Assembly: GCA_934234005.1 (NCBI GenBank) | Contig: CAKQHC010000031.1 | Coordinates: 1-15,442 of the forward strand | DNA length: 15,442 nucleotides | Origin: an uncultured Methanomassiliicoccales archaeon | GTDB taxonomy: Archaea > Thermoplasmatota > Thermoplasmata > Methanomassiliicoccales > Methanomethylophilaceae | Direction of reading: 5' to 3' | Shown here: in pieces, positions 1-7,210 of the stretch | How the letters are laid out: each line of letters opens with the position of its first letter | Position numbering within the stretch: the first letter of the stretch is position 1 | The notes under the pieces: generated by a model | Told to the model about the DNA's origin: nothing | The model's database searches: none | Seen by the model: only the letters and a program-made list of their open reading frames with translations | Position numbers and translations under genes: made by a program

Positions 1-461
1 CGCCTACGGACACAATGATTATCCGCCGCATGAGAGAGGTTCTGTTCGGAAACCGCGACTATCCGTGGATGGACGATTCCGCTAAAAAACGCCTGCAGGA
101 ATGCCGCAAAGCAGCCAAAGCCGCCGGTATGGATCAGGTGTTCCACGACAACGGAGACGGTTCCATAACCGTATGGCCGTGGCTGGGAACGATTCAGTTC
201 GATACTTTGAGAAGAATATTGGACAGAATAGGAATCGTAGTGTGCAGCATGGAACCGTACTTCATATCGGTGCAGTGCGACAGCCCCGAGTCTCTTGAAT
301 GCGATATCGAAGACTTCATTGCCGGCGTACCCAAAGCATCTCTGATAAAATCCGACGACGTACTGTATTTCGGAAAGTATGACAGATACGTTCCCGACGA
401 ACTTCTCAGAAAACAGTTCATCAACGAAAAATTGGACACGGAGTTCGAACTTCCCGAATGA
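1..461 (+). CDS. Probable Lhr-type DEAD/DEAH-box helicase, C-terminal end (5' partial)
   Basis: The reading frame is open from base 3 with no stop before the first ATG at 15, and there is no Shine-Dalgarno site before that ATG. This is therefore best read as the tail of a longer gene entering from the left. About 150 residues are visible. The segment with WPWLGTIQFDTLRRIL (about residues 54-69, counting from the ATG at 15) and the end with YDRYVPDELLRKQF resemble the C-terminal region of large Lhr-like superfamily 2 helicases, which end in a WxGT block and a 'YD-x-x-x-P-x-x-LLR' block. Those enzymes translocate on DNA using ATP in repair or defence settings. The helicase motor itself lies outside the window, so the assignment rests on two short blocks recalled from the family. 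It ends in TGA. The next gene follows after 40 nt on the same strand and may be co-transcribed. Confidence 0.55.
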   Translation, partial: PTDTMIIRRMREVLFGNRDYPWMDDSAKKRLQECRKAAKAAGMDQVFHDNGDGSITVWPWLGTIQFDTLRRILDRIGIVVCSMEPYFISVQCDSPESLECDIEDFIAGVPKASLIKSDDVLYFGKYDRYVPDELLRKQFINEKLDTEFELPE

Positions 462-490
462 TTTTATTAATGCCTTGCAATGAAGGTAGC

Positions 491-496
491 AGGTGA
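491..496 (+). promoter_or_regulatory. Shine-Dalgarno site AGGTGA deciding the ATG 502 start
   Basis: AGGTGA sits 5 nt before ATG 502 and contains the upstream in-frame GTG (493). It argues for the shorter reading of the acidic protein. Confidence 0.7.
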
Positions 497-501
497 ATAA
501 A

Positions 502-819
502 ATGGCAGAAGACGCCTACATGACGGAAGAAGAACTCGAAGAGTGGATAGACGAACTCGACGATTTCGTATACGAATACCTGATGAACAAAAACGACGAG
601 GAACCCGACGAGGACCTGACATACAGCATGGCAAATGCGCTGGCCTGTTTGATCGATCACAACGCGGTCGACGGACTCACGCCCGAAGATGCAGATAAAA
701 TCGTTGCCATCATCAACGACGAACTTGTCGACAGCACCGCGAAACTGCTGGTTCCGAAACACGTTGATACAATCGCGGAACTTTTCGCCGAGATGCTCAA
801 CGCAACCTGTGACGAATGA
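502..819 (+). CDS. Small acidic protein of unknown function
   Basis: This encodes a 105-residue protein that I do not recognise. The frame could open at GTG 493, but that GTG lies inside AGGTGA (491-496). This is a good Shine-Dalgarno site 5 nt before ATG 502, so 502 is the better start. The protein is strongly acidic, with many Asp and Glu in the first 50 residues (for example the EEELEEW and NDEEPDED stretches), and appears helical throughout. It has no signal peptide, membrane segment or cysteine motif. It follows the helicase-like gene closely on the same strand and is ended by a strong hairpin, so the two may be one transcript. An acidic partner, a DNA-mimic-like protein or an accessory subunit are all possible, but nothing in the sequence decides between them. 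Confidence 0.75.
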   Translation: MAEDAYMTEEELEEWIDELDDFVYEYLMNKNDEEPDEDLTYSMANALACLIDHNAVDGLTPEDADKIVAIINDELVDSTAKLLVPKHVDTIAELFAEMLNATCDE

Positions 820-824
820 ATTTA

Positions 825-846
825 CCGGGGAATTTCCCCGGATTTT
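825..846 (+). terminator. Bidirectional terminator: hairpin plus T-run
   Basis: CCGGGGAA (825-832) and TTCCCCGG (834-841) form a perfect inverted repeat. It begins 5 nt after the TGA of the acidic protein and is followed on the plus strand by TTTT (843-846). On the minus strand, nine T's (complement of A 847-855) lie about 50 nt after the end of the convergent DUF2130 gene and just before the same hairpin. The site can therefore end transcription from both sides. Confidence 0.7.
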
Positions 847-905
847 AAAAAAAAAGTTTTACAAATGTTCTGTGACATATGCTGAATAACCGTAGACTCC
901 TTTAA

Positions 906-2069
906 TCATTCTTCATCCTTCGGTTGTTCCAATTCAAGACTTTCTCCGCTCTTGAGCATGAACGAACTGACCTCTCCGAATACAACATCGGTATTGGTAA
1001 CAATGTTGTCAATCAGCTCTCTCTGTTTGGCCCAGTGCCTTTCCATAGAACTTTTGGCTTTGTTGATTTCATCATCTAATGCTCTGTATTTCATACCGAT
1101 GTTCTCGATTTTGTTCCTGAATTCCGCACTGGTGAAATATGCGTATAATTCATCCTGAATCGTTTCCTTGTTGACAATTGCCGTTTTCACATCAGACACT
1201 GCAAGTATCCTGCTACGGATCATCCTGGCCATAGCAATGGCATTCATCGGTTTCACCAGCCATACTCCGTCCTGTTCCGTGAATTCAATCATATTGCTGC
1301 CGAACACATTGGATACGAGAATCCCTACGTCTCCTTTGGCAAGATTCATATCCTCTCTCAGTTTGGGAATGAATCCTTTGTTCCATGTTTTGACATTCTT
1401 GGACTCCCATACGATTTTGCCGCATGCTCTGCCGAGTCTGTTGACCACAGTTTGGATAACATCTGCTCCGGACTTTCCCTTCTCTACCGGCTCTATGGAA
1501 TCAAGAGGGAATTCGAGTTTCAGACATTCCTCCAATCTGAGTTCCTGGATTTCACCCTGTAACTGTTGGGAACCCTGTTCGAGTTTTCTCTTAACATCTT
1601 CGGTTGCCTTGTTTGCATCTGCCAACATCTTGTTGAGTTTGTCAATTTCAGCCTGTTTGGACTCTGTGGCTTCCTTTAATGCGTTATCACGGATCTCTTG
1701 GTATTGTTCGCTCAGTTTTTTCTGTGCTTCCATTTCGGATTGGTTGGCTTTCTGCTGAAGTTCCAGATTCTTTTTCTGAATTTCCATCATGTCATTGATT
1801 TGTTTCTTGTTGGTTTCATTCAGAAGCTTTATCTGTTCCGTCAACAGATTGATTTGTTGCTTCTGTTCGCTTTTTGCAGATTCCACGGCGTTTTCCATCT
1901 CTTTCTGTGATTTCTTCTGCGCTTCTTCCAAACGGTGTTTAACTTCGTTCTCGACTGCGATGCTGTTCTGTTCGCTTAATCTCTGATTGATCTGTTCCAT
2001 GATGATCTTATCCAGATCCAGAGTCTTACCGCAGTGCGGACATACTATGTTTGCCATTGTTGTATCCAT
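906..2069 (-). CDS. DUF2130-family coiled-coil protein with possible nuclease motif
   Basis: This encodes a 387-residue protein of the DUF2130 family, whose function is not established. It starts with a CPHCG zinc-knuckle-like motif (about residues 10-14), followed by a long Gln/Glu/Lys-rich coiled coil (about 25-175). The conserved core (about 175-290) includes ELRLEECLKLEFPLD, IEPVEKGKSGADVIQ, IVWESKN and KLRED. The frame could open at GTG 2090, but GTG-AAA-GAA-GGA-GAA there supplies the ribosome site (GAAGGAG) for ATG 2069, so 2069 is chosen. The core pattern Asp (GAD, about 203) followed by Glu-x-Lys (WESK, about 222-224) resembles a PD-(D/E)XK nuclease centre; that reading is mine. It lies downstream of the sbcDC operon in the same direction, but 227 bases and two hairpins separate them, so it probably has its own promoter. 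An AT-rich TATA-like stretch lies near 2091-2098. Confidence 0.85.
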   Translation of the reverse strand: MDTTMANIVCPHCGKTLDLDKIIMEQINQRLSEQNSIAVENEVKHRLEEAQKKSQKEMENAVESAKSEQKQQINLLTEQIKLLNETNKKQINDMMEIQKKNLELQQKANQSEMEAQKKLSEQYQEIRDNALKEATESKQAEIDKLNKMLADANKATEDVKRKLEQGSQQLQGEIQELRLEECLKLEFPLDSIEPVEKGKSGADVIQTVVNRLGRACGKIVWESKNVKTWNKGFIPKLREDMNLAKGDVGILVSNVFGSNMIEFTEQDGVWLVKPMNAIAMARMIRSRILAVSDVKTAIVNKETIQDELYAYFTSAEFRNKIENIGMKYRALDDEINKAKSSMERHWAKQRELIDNIVTNTDVVFGEVSSFMLKSGESLELEQPKDEE

Positions 2070-2221
2070 GTTTCTTTCTCCTTCTTTCACTATTTTTAAT
2101 CCGACTGAAAAAAAATCGATAGCTCACGCTGTTCGGTTGCCATCAATTCATTTCAAATCGGAAAATTAAGACGTTTATCGGTTTTCGGTTTGATCAGTTA
2201 GAAATCTCCCTTACAACCGAT

Positions 2222-2238
2222 GTCAAATACTGTTTGAC
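2222..2238. repeat. Inverted repeat GTCAAA/TTTGAC in the sbcC-DUF2130 gap
   Basis: GTCAAA (2222-2227), a 5-nt spacer and TTTGAC (2233-2238) form a perfect 6-bp inverted repeat. It is the second of two hairpins met by transcription leaving sbcC. It could be part of the terminator or an operator for the DUF2130 gene. Confidence 0.5.
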
Positions 2239-2245
2239 TGTGATA

Positions 2246-2279
2246 AATCCGGACCCGGAAATATCCCGGGATCCGGATT
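2246..2279 (-). terminator. Strong hairpin after sbcC, probable transcript end
   Basis: AATCCGGA-CCCGG (2246-2258) pairs with CCGGG-A-TCCGGATT (2266-2279). This gives 13 base pairs with one bulged base and a 7-nt loop. It lies 17 nt beyond the sbcC stop and is the most stable fold seen in the window. There is no long T-run directly after it, so it could be a processing or 3'-end stability element rather than a simple terminator. Confidence 0.55.
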
Positions 2280-2296
2280 GCAGAGTATATTCCGTA

Positions 2297-5200
2297 TCAC
2301 CCGTTGATGATTTCCAGAGTGCTTCCGCGGACCGGATTTCCTTCAACCAATACCTGCTTCGATATCCTGCTCTTGAGTTCATCGATATGCGATATTATAC
2401 ACACCGGAATATCTCCGTCTGAAAGTCCTTCCAAGACCCTTATAGCCTGTGATAAAGACTCTGAATCAAGCGATCCGAATCCTTCGTCTATGAACAATGC
2501 TTCGATATTCGTACCTGCGGCATATGACTGAACGATATCCGAAAGTCCGAGAGCGAGAGACAAAGCTGTCTTAAACGATTCACCGCCAGAGAGGGAACCC
2601 ACATCCCTGGCTTTTCCGGAATAGTTATCCTGTACTACTATGTCGAGTGCGTCTTTCGAGCTCCTTCCGCCTTCATCGCTCTGTATCAGACTGTATCTGT
2701 TGTTACTCATCATACCCAGTCTTTCGTTTGCACGCGAAAGGACGTCATCGAAGTACGATTTCTGCGCATACATCTCGAACGGGAGCTTGTCGGATCCTGC
2801 CAGAGTTCCGTTGGCTACTTTCGACATTTCTTCCAAAGCATTGGCTCTTGACAGCAATTCTTTTGAAGATTCGAATGCCTTGTTTATTCTGGCGATTGCT
2901 TCGCGGTTCGACAATATTCTGTCATTCAAAGCATTCATTTTCATGTTGGACTCATCCAAATCAGCCTTCGCTTTAACCAGATTTGTCTGAAGAACCTCGA
3001 TGGGAACGTCTTCCTTTCCTTCAAGGAACAGATTGATCTGTTTAATTTCCGAAATACATGCCACAAGCTGAGATTCGTAATCCGCAATCGTCTTGTTCAA
3101 TGCCTGAACGTCGATCTTTGCCAATTCAATCAGTTCATCGTCGGATATACCGGCATCATTCAGTTTGATTGCATATGCCTCTTTCAGACTATTTCTCAAA
3201 GGCATAAGTTCTTCCAAACGGCATTTGGCTTTATTGATTCTGTCGAGAAGAACTTCCTTCCTGCTCTTGTACTCCTTTTCGCTCTGACGGATTCTCTCGA
3301 CAGTTGCAACCAACTGACTTATCTTGGAATCCAGATTCCTGATATTCTCCGTCAGTTTCGATTCGTCTTCAATAATCACATTGCTCTTGACTGCGGCTAT
3401 TCTCTTACCGAGTTCATCGATTTCAGACTTGGCAGCATTCATGGCCGACTCTTTATCAACAAGAGTCTTCAACATCCTGTCTCTTTCCTTTTCGGTTGTC
3501 AATAACATATGTATGATTTGTTCAGACTCTGTCTTGCGGACATGTAAATCGACAAGTACGGCTTTGATTTCCGACTTCTGTTTAATAAGACTCTCTTCGA
3601 TTCTGCTGAAATCTTCTTTTATGGTATCTACGGAACCTTTGGTGTATTCAACAATGTTGTTCTGCTGAACATCAATCTTTGTCTGAATTATTTCCATAGT
3701 TTTGGCAATATCCGCACGTGTTTTTTCTGCATCGCTTTTTTTCTTTCTGAGATCTTTAATTTCCTTTTCTGTCGGAGCTCCCTCCGGAACTGAAGCTAAA
3801 GAGATGTGGTGTATATTTCCGCATACGGGGCAGGGTATTCCATCTTCCAGATTCTTTGCCAACAGCCCTGCCTGTGAACGAATGAACAGTTCCTCCGCAA
3901 CTTCCAAATCATCGGATCTTTTTTTGAACAGTACATTTGCTTCTTCGAACCTAACGGAATTTATTGCATATTCTTTCCTCATCGATTCGATTCCCATCAT
4001 CATCTGTTTTTCCGACATGAAAGCTTCTAACTTAGATTCGATGTCCGTGCTCTTGTCCGTAGCAGTCTTAATCAATTCATCCAGATTGTCTGCATTGGCC
4101 TGTTTAATCTTGAGCTCAGATAATTGCGCTGCGTTCTTCTCCAAATCTTCCGCAATCTTTTTTCTGCATTCCTCAATATTTTGGAGTTCTTCGTTCATCC
4201 TGTCATATTCGGGATTCATGGATTTCAGGATATTGATGCAATCGAGGTTGTTTCCCAATTTGTCTCTTTTAAGACGTAAATCGTTTAATTCCGCTTCCTT
4301 TTCCGGGATCGTCTGCACCAATGCCATATCTCCGGCATACTGCTGTTCTGTAAGTTCCAAATACTTTTTGGATTCCTCATAATCTGCGATATTTCTCCTT
4401 ATTTCCTATTCATACGAAACTAGTTTCGTGTGCATGCTGTAAAGATCGATAGCCTTACCGGCCTTGTCCCTGACGGCTCTTTTCTTTTCGATTTCGTCTG
4501 ATTCGGATTCGAGTTTTTCCTTCTCGGCACACTTGCGTTTAAGCTCTTCGCGTTTGGCGATGGCTTCCATTCCGTCGTGGTTGGCTTTCAGCGCGTTATC
4601 GTATGCAGCTCTGTATGTTTCATTTACAACTTCCATGGTTTTGAGTTCCGATTCCTTTTCGTCACACCATTTATTCACGTTTTCCATTGCAATAATCGGA
4701 TTATCTCTGTCTATGACTACGTCTTCCGGAAGGCGAAGAGTATCAAACTGCGAATCCAATACCGATTTTGAAGTTGCAGCCTTGTTCGATGCTTCCGCAT
4801 ACATCACGGACAGTTTGCTCTGGAGATTCTTGAAACGCTCTGTGTTGAATATTCTCCTGAGTATTTCGGAACGCTTCTGTCCGTCTGTATCCAACAATGC
4901 CATGAACTCGCCCTGCGGAAGCATTGCAATCTGCCTCCATTGTTCCTCGTCCATACCCAGTATGTATTTTATTTCGGTATTGACCGCACGGGGTTTGGTA
5001 GCCAGAACCTTATTGCCGTATGCAAGCGTAGCGTCTGCAGGCGTCGGATTCTTGTTACCGCTTCTGGAATATTCCAAATCTCTGGATACGGTGTATATCC
5101 TGCCGTCGTGTTCGAATTCGAGTTCTACATACGGCCTGCGGCCTCCGACGGCTGCCGGAAGATTGCATGCGAGCGACTTTTCGGATCTGCGGTCTCCGCT

Positions 5201-5365
5201 GCATTTTCCGAACAATGCATATGTAATTGCATCGAAAATCATCGTCTTTCCCGCGCCGGTATCGCCTGTAAACAGAATCAATCCGTTACCAAGTTCGTTA
5301 AAATCGATTTTGGTCTCCTTGACATAAGGGCCGATTTTCTCGAATGTCAGTGACAGTAGTCTCAT
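2297..5365 (-). CDS. sbcC: SbcC/Rad50-type exonuclease ATPase subunit with one in-frame amber codon
   Basis: This is the SMC-like ATPase of the SbcCD (Rad50-Mre11 type) complex, which opens and trims DNA ends and hairpins. Reading through the TAG at 4406-4408 gives 1022 residues, a normal SbcC length. The N-terminal lobe carries Walker A GDTGAGKT (about residues 34-41). A coiled coil holds the zinc-hook CPVCG (about 512-516) near the middle of the protein. The C-terminal lobe has the signature LSGGE (about 925), Walker B LFIDEGFG (about 957-964) and the H-loop IISH. Residue 320 is TAG; both halves are in the same frame with no other stop. No restart site fits: the first in-frame candidate is TTG 4360, without a nearby Shine-Dalgarno site. 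The start ATG 5365 overlaps the sbcD stop (ATGA) and has GGAGTGTGA 6 nt upstream. Without suppression it would be two fragments (319 and up to 687 residues) or a pseudogene. Pyrrolysine insertion is my preferred reading but is not proved. Confidence 0.85.
4406..4408 (-). other. In-frame TAG (amber) codon, candidate pyrrolysine site
   Basis: The minus-strand codons run GTT TCG TAT GAA TAG GAA ATA AGG and stay open on both sides. The codon falls in the first coiled-coil arm of SbcC, away from the ATPase motifs and the zinc hook, where one extra unusual residue should be tolerated. TAG is not used as a stop by any of the 12 genes whose ends are visible here. Confidence 0.7.
4414..4429. repeat. 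16-nt perfect palindrome just before the amber codon
   Basis: ACGAAACTAGTTTCGT is a perfect 16-nt palindrome inside the sbcC coding region. After one mismatched pair, two more pairs (CA...TG, 4411-4432) extend it. On the sbcC strand it ends 5 nt before the TAG. As RNA it could form a 6-bp stem with a CUAG loop. Confidence 0.6.
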
Positions 5366-6510
5366 TGCGGTTCACACTCCATTGTATCTCTGGCTTCCAT
5401 GAGGAGTTTTTCCTGTTCCGAAGTAAGTTTGCGTCCTGTTGTTTTCTCGAAGAATTCGCGGAACAGATCTTCGATGTTGCTGTTCTTGATCTTCTCTATA
5501 CTGATATGATTTGAATTTGCAACCACATTGGATTGTTCGAATGATATGCAGCATAATCTGGGAAATTTCTTTCTGAATATAGATTCCAAATTTGCACCTT
5601 TGTCCTTAAGCACAAGATATACGTAATCGTCGCAGTCAGGCATCGATTTGATCTCTTGAATTGTTCCGGTGAAACATTTCAGATCCCTGAGCGGTTTCAG
5701 CGGTATCGTTCTGACAGAAACATCATTCTTTCCCGCAATTTCCACAATAGTTACGCTCTTATCTCTCCCTGCTTCGGACTGGGAATACTTCAAAGGAGAG
5801 CCGCAGTATCTCACGGTATCTCTTCCGATATTCTGGGGAATATGCAAATGACCCAATGCGACATAATCAAAATCTTTGAGGAGTCCTACCGATACGGAAT
5901 CCAGGCCTCCCACAACAGGACGGAAATCTTCCGAACCGATTATGAGCTCGGAACATTCTTTGTTAATCACAAACTGGTGTGCCATAAGAACATTGATAGC
6001 ATCGGAATCCACTTTTGCGTCCGAAAGTACCTTGGCCATAGCTTCATCCATGTTTGTTCCCTGAAAATCCTCGCAGTATGTTTTCAGAGTACGTGGCTTG
6101 AAATAAGGAAGCATATAGAGGTCCAGGCTTATATTTCCCTTAGATATTACATATCTGCTCACTTTTCCATTGAATTCCCCGGAAAGATACACTCCGGAAT
6201 TTGACATGATCTCATCACAAAATCCGAGTCTTCTTCCCGAATCGTGGTTGCCTGTCAATACATACGCCGGACAATTCAGTTTAACAAGTCTGTTTAAAAA
6301 TCTGCTAAATAATTCCGTAGCATCCTCCGAGGGAACGGATTTGTCATAAACATCTCCTGCTATCATCAAAGCATCCGGCCTTTCGGTCGATACCATTTCC
6401 AATATGCTGTTCAGCATGTATTCCTGATCGTCATTCATGCTGTAGTTCGATAGCTTCTTGCCCAGATGCAAATCGGAAATGTGCATCAATTTCAATTTAT
6501 TTTCGTTCAT
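5362..6510 (-). CDS. sbcD: SbcD/Mre11-type exonuclease nuclease subunit
   Basis: This is the metal-dependent nuclease partner of SbcC, acting on DNA double-strand ends and hairpins. The 382-residue length is normal for SbcD. All calcineurin-type phosphoesterase motifs are present: SDLHLG (about residues 12-17), GDVYD (52-56), GNHD (87-90), the HQF motif (178-180) and GHLH (220-223), the expected manganese ligands and catalytic histidine. A C-terminal cap region follows. The frame opens at GTG 6519, but ATG 6510 with AGTGGT just upstream is the likelier start. Its stop TGA overlaps the ATG of sbcC by two bases, the usual translational coupling of this pair. A TATA-like TTTATATA (6573-6566) lies upstream, with repeated TTAGA motifs between it and the gene. 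The gene reads away from a divergent helix-turn-helix protein that might control it. Confidence 0.93.
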   Translation of the reverse strand: MNENKLKLMHISDLHLGKKLSNYSMNDDQEYMLNSILEMVSTERPDALMIAGDVYDKSVPSEDATELFSRFLNRLVKLNCPAYVLTGNHDSGRRLGFCDEIMSNSGVYLSGEFNGKVSRYVISKGNISLDLYMLPYFKPRTLKTYCEDFQGTNMDEAMAKVLSDAKVDSDAINVLMAHQFVINKECSELIIGSEDFRPVVGGLDSVSVGLLKDFDYVALGHLHIPQNIGRDTVRYCGSPLKYSQSEAGRDKSVTIVEIAGKNDVSVRTIPLKPLRDLKCFTGTIQEIKSMPDCDDYVYLVLKDKGANLESIFRKKFPRLCCISFEQSNVVANSNHISIEKIKNSNIEDLFREFFEKTTGRKLTSEQEKLLMEARDTMECEPQ

Positions 6511-6540
6511 TTTTACCACTTACAAGCAATATTTCATGCT

Positions 6541-6565
6541 TCTAAACCTCTAATCTAATATCTAG
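6541..6565. repeat. Cluster of TCTAA/TCTAG repeats in the sbcD promoter
   Basis: TCTAA occurs at 6541, 6549 and 6554, and TCTAG at 6561. That makes four copies in 25 bases directly downstream of the sbcD TATA-like box, near its expected transcription start. This is a plausible repressor site. Confidence 0.45.
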
Positions 6566-6573
6566 TATATAAA
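6566..6573 (-). promoter_or_regulatory. TATA-like box for sbcDC
   Basis: On the minus strand this reads TTTATATA, preceded by an A-rich stretch that could bind TFB. A start about 25 nt on (near 6543) would leave a leader of about 30 nt before ATG 6510. Confidence 0.5.
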
Positions 6574-6640
6574 CTGTATTTTTTTTGTAATTTCGAGAAT
6601 ACATATTTTACACTATTTTTGACAATGATTATCGAACCCA

Positions 6641-6648
6641 TTTATAAA
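6641..6648 (+). promoter_or_regulatory. TATA box for the 6671 gene, predicting a leaderless transcript
   Basis: TTTATAAA is centred about 26 nt before ATG 6671, the normal distance from an archaeal TATA box to its transcription start. No Shine-Dalgarno site precedes the ATG, so the mRNA probably begins at or very near the start codon. Confidence 0.6.
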
Positions 6649-6670
6649 CAATGTACCGTTACTGCTTAAC

Positions 6671-7210
6671 ATGGCAGATATAACGAAAACTTCGGTTTCA
6701 GATTGTTTCCGCGCAGGATATTCAAAAAGCAGCCTGTCCGAGGTCTTCGGAATATCCCGCCCTACGTTATACAAATACATCGAAATGTTCGATGAAGGAA
6801 ATACGGACGAAATTCCATTTAAAATCAAGTCTTTTTTCAAATATGTTAAAGAATCTGAACGCACAAAAGAGGAAATGGAGAACTTTATACAACTGCAATC
6901 CGCTCTTTCGTCAGACGATGATTCGCCCAATGCAATTGATCTTCAATGGACGGAAGAAAACATAGAGCATTGTATCGTAAACAACGACAATGCTTTGTAC
7001 ATAATATTCAGGGATCCGTCAGTTGTCACAAAAATAAAAGTCAAAATTATGATCAAAGTATCATACGACGAAATCGTGTTGGGCGAATACAGTCCCGAGC
7101 CCGAAAAACAATATGTCAGAATAACGGATATTCCCCGCCGTACAAAGTTGTATTATCAGATTACCGACGGGGATTTGGAAACAGTTTACAGGCAGTTTGT
7201 ACTCAGATAA
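6671..7210 (+). CDS. Helix-turn-helix protein with an unknown C-terminal domain
   Basis: This encodes a 179-residue protein. Residues about 16-42 (GYSKSSLSEVFGISRPTLYKYIEMF) form a helix-turn-helix of the resolvase/Hin or homeodomain-like type, of the sort used to bind a short DNA site. No recombinase catalytic domain is present. Residues about 55-90 are charged and helical. Residues about 95-179 look rich in beta strands and match no family I recognise. ATG 6671 is chosen because it begins the conserved-looking helical lead and lies 26 nt after a TATA box. The gene diverges from sbcD and may control it or itself through the 160-bp shared promoter region. Its stop (TAA 7208-7210) lies inside the end of the convergent TerB_N/TerB_C gene, an 8-nt overlap. 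A transcription factor is the simplest reading; a ligand-sensing role for the C-terminal domain is only a guess. Confidence 0.75.
   Translation: MADITKTSVSDCFRAGYSKSSLSEVFGISRPTLYKYIEMFDEGNTDEIPFKIKSFFKYVKESERTKEEMENFIQLQSALSSDDDSPNAIDLQWTEENIEHCIVNNDNALYIIFRDPSVVTKIKVKIMIKVSYDEIVLGEYSPEPEKQYVRITDIPRRTKLYYQITDGDLETVYRQFVLR

Noticed and set aside
2297..4360. A separate gene for the C-terminal half of SbcC starting at TTG 4360
   Set aside because: It is in the same frame as the upstream half, has no Shine-Dalgarno site at usable distance, and the coiled-coil sequence runs on smoothly across the TAG.
3702..5327. Ser/Leu-rich plus-strand frames opposite sbcC
   Set aside because: Composition is that of the complement of a Glu/Lys-rich coiled coil; they have no ribosome sites and no motifs.
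6671..7210. Site-specific recombinase based on the Hin-like helix-turn-helix
   Set aside because: No serine-recombinase catalytic domain or conserved arginines; only the DNA-binding motif is shared.
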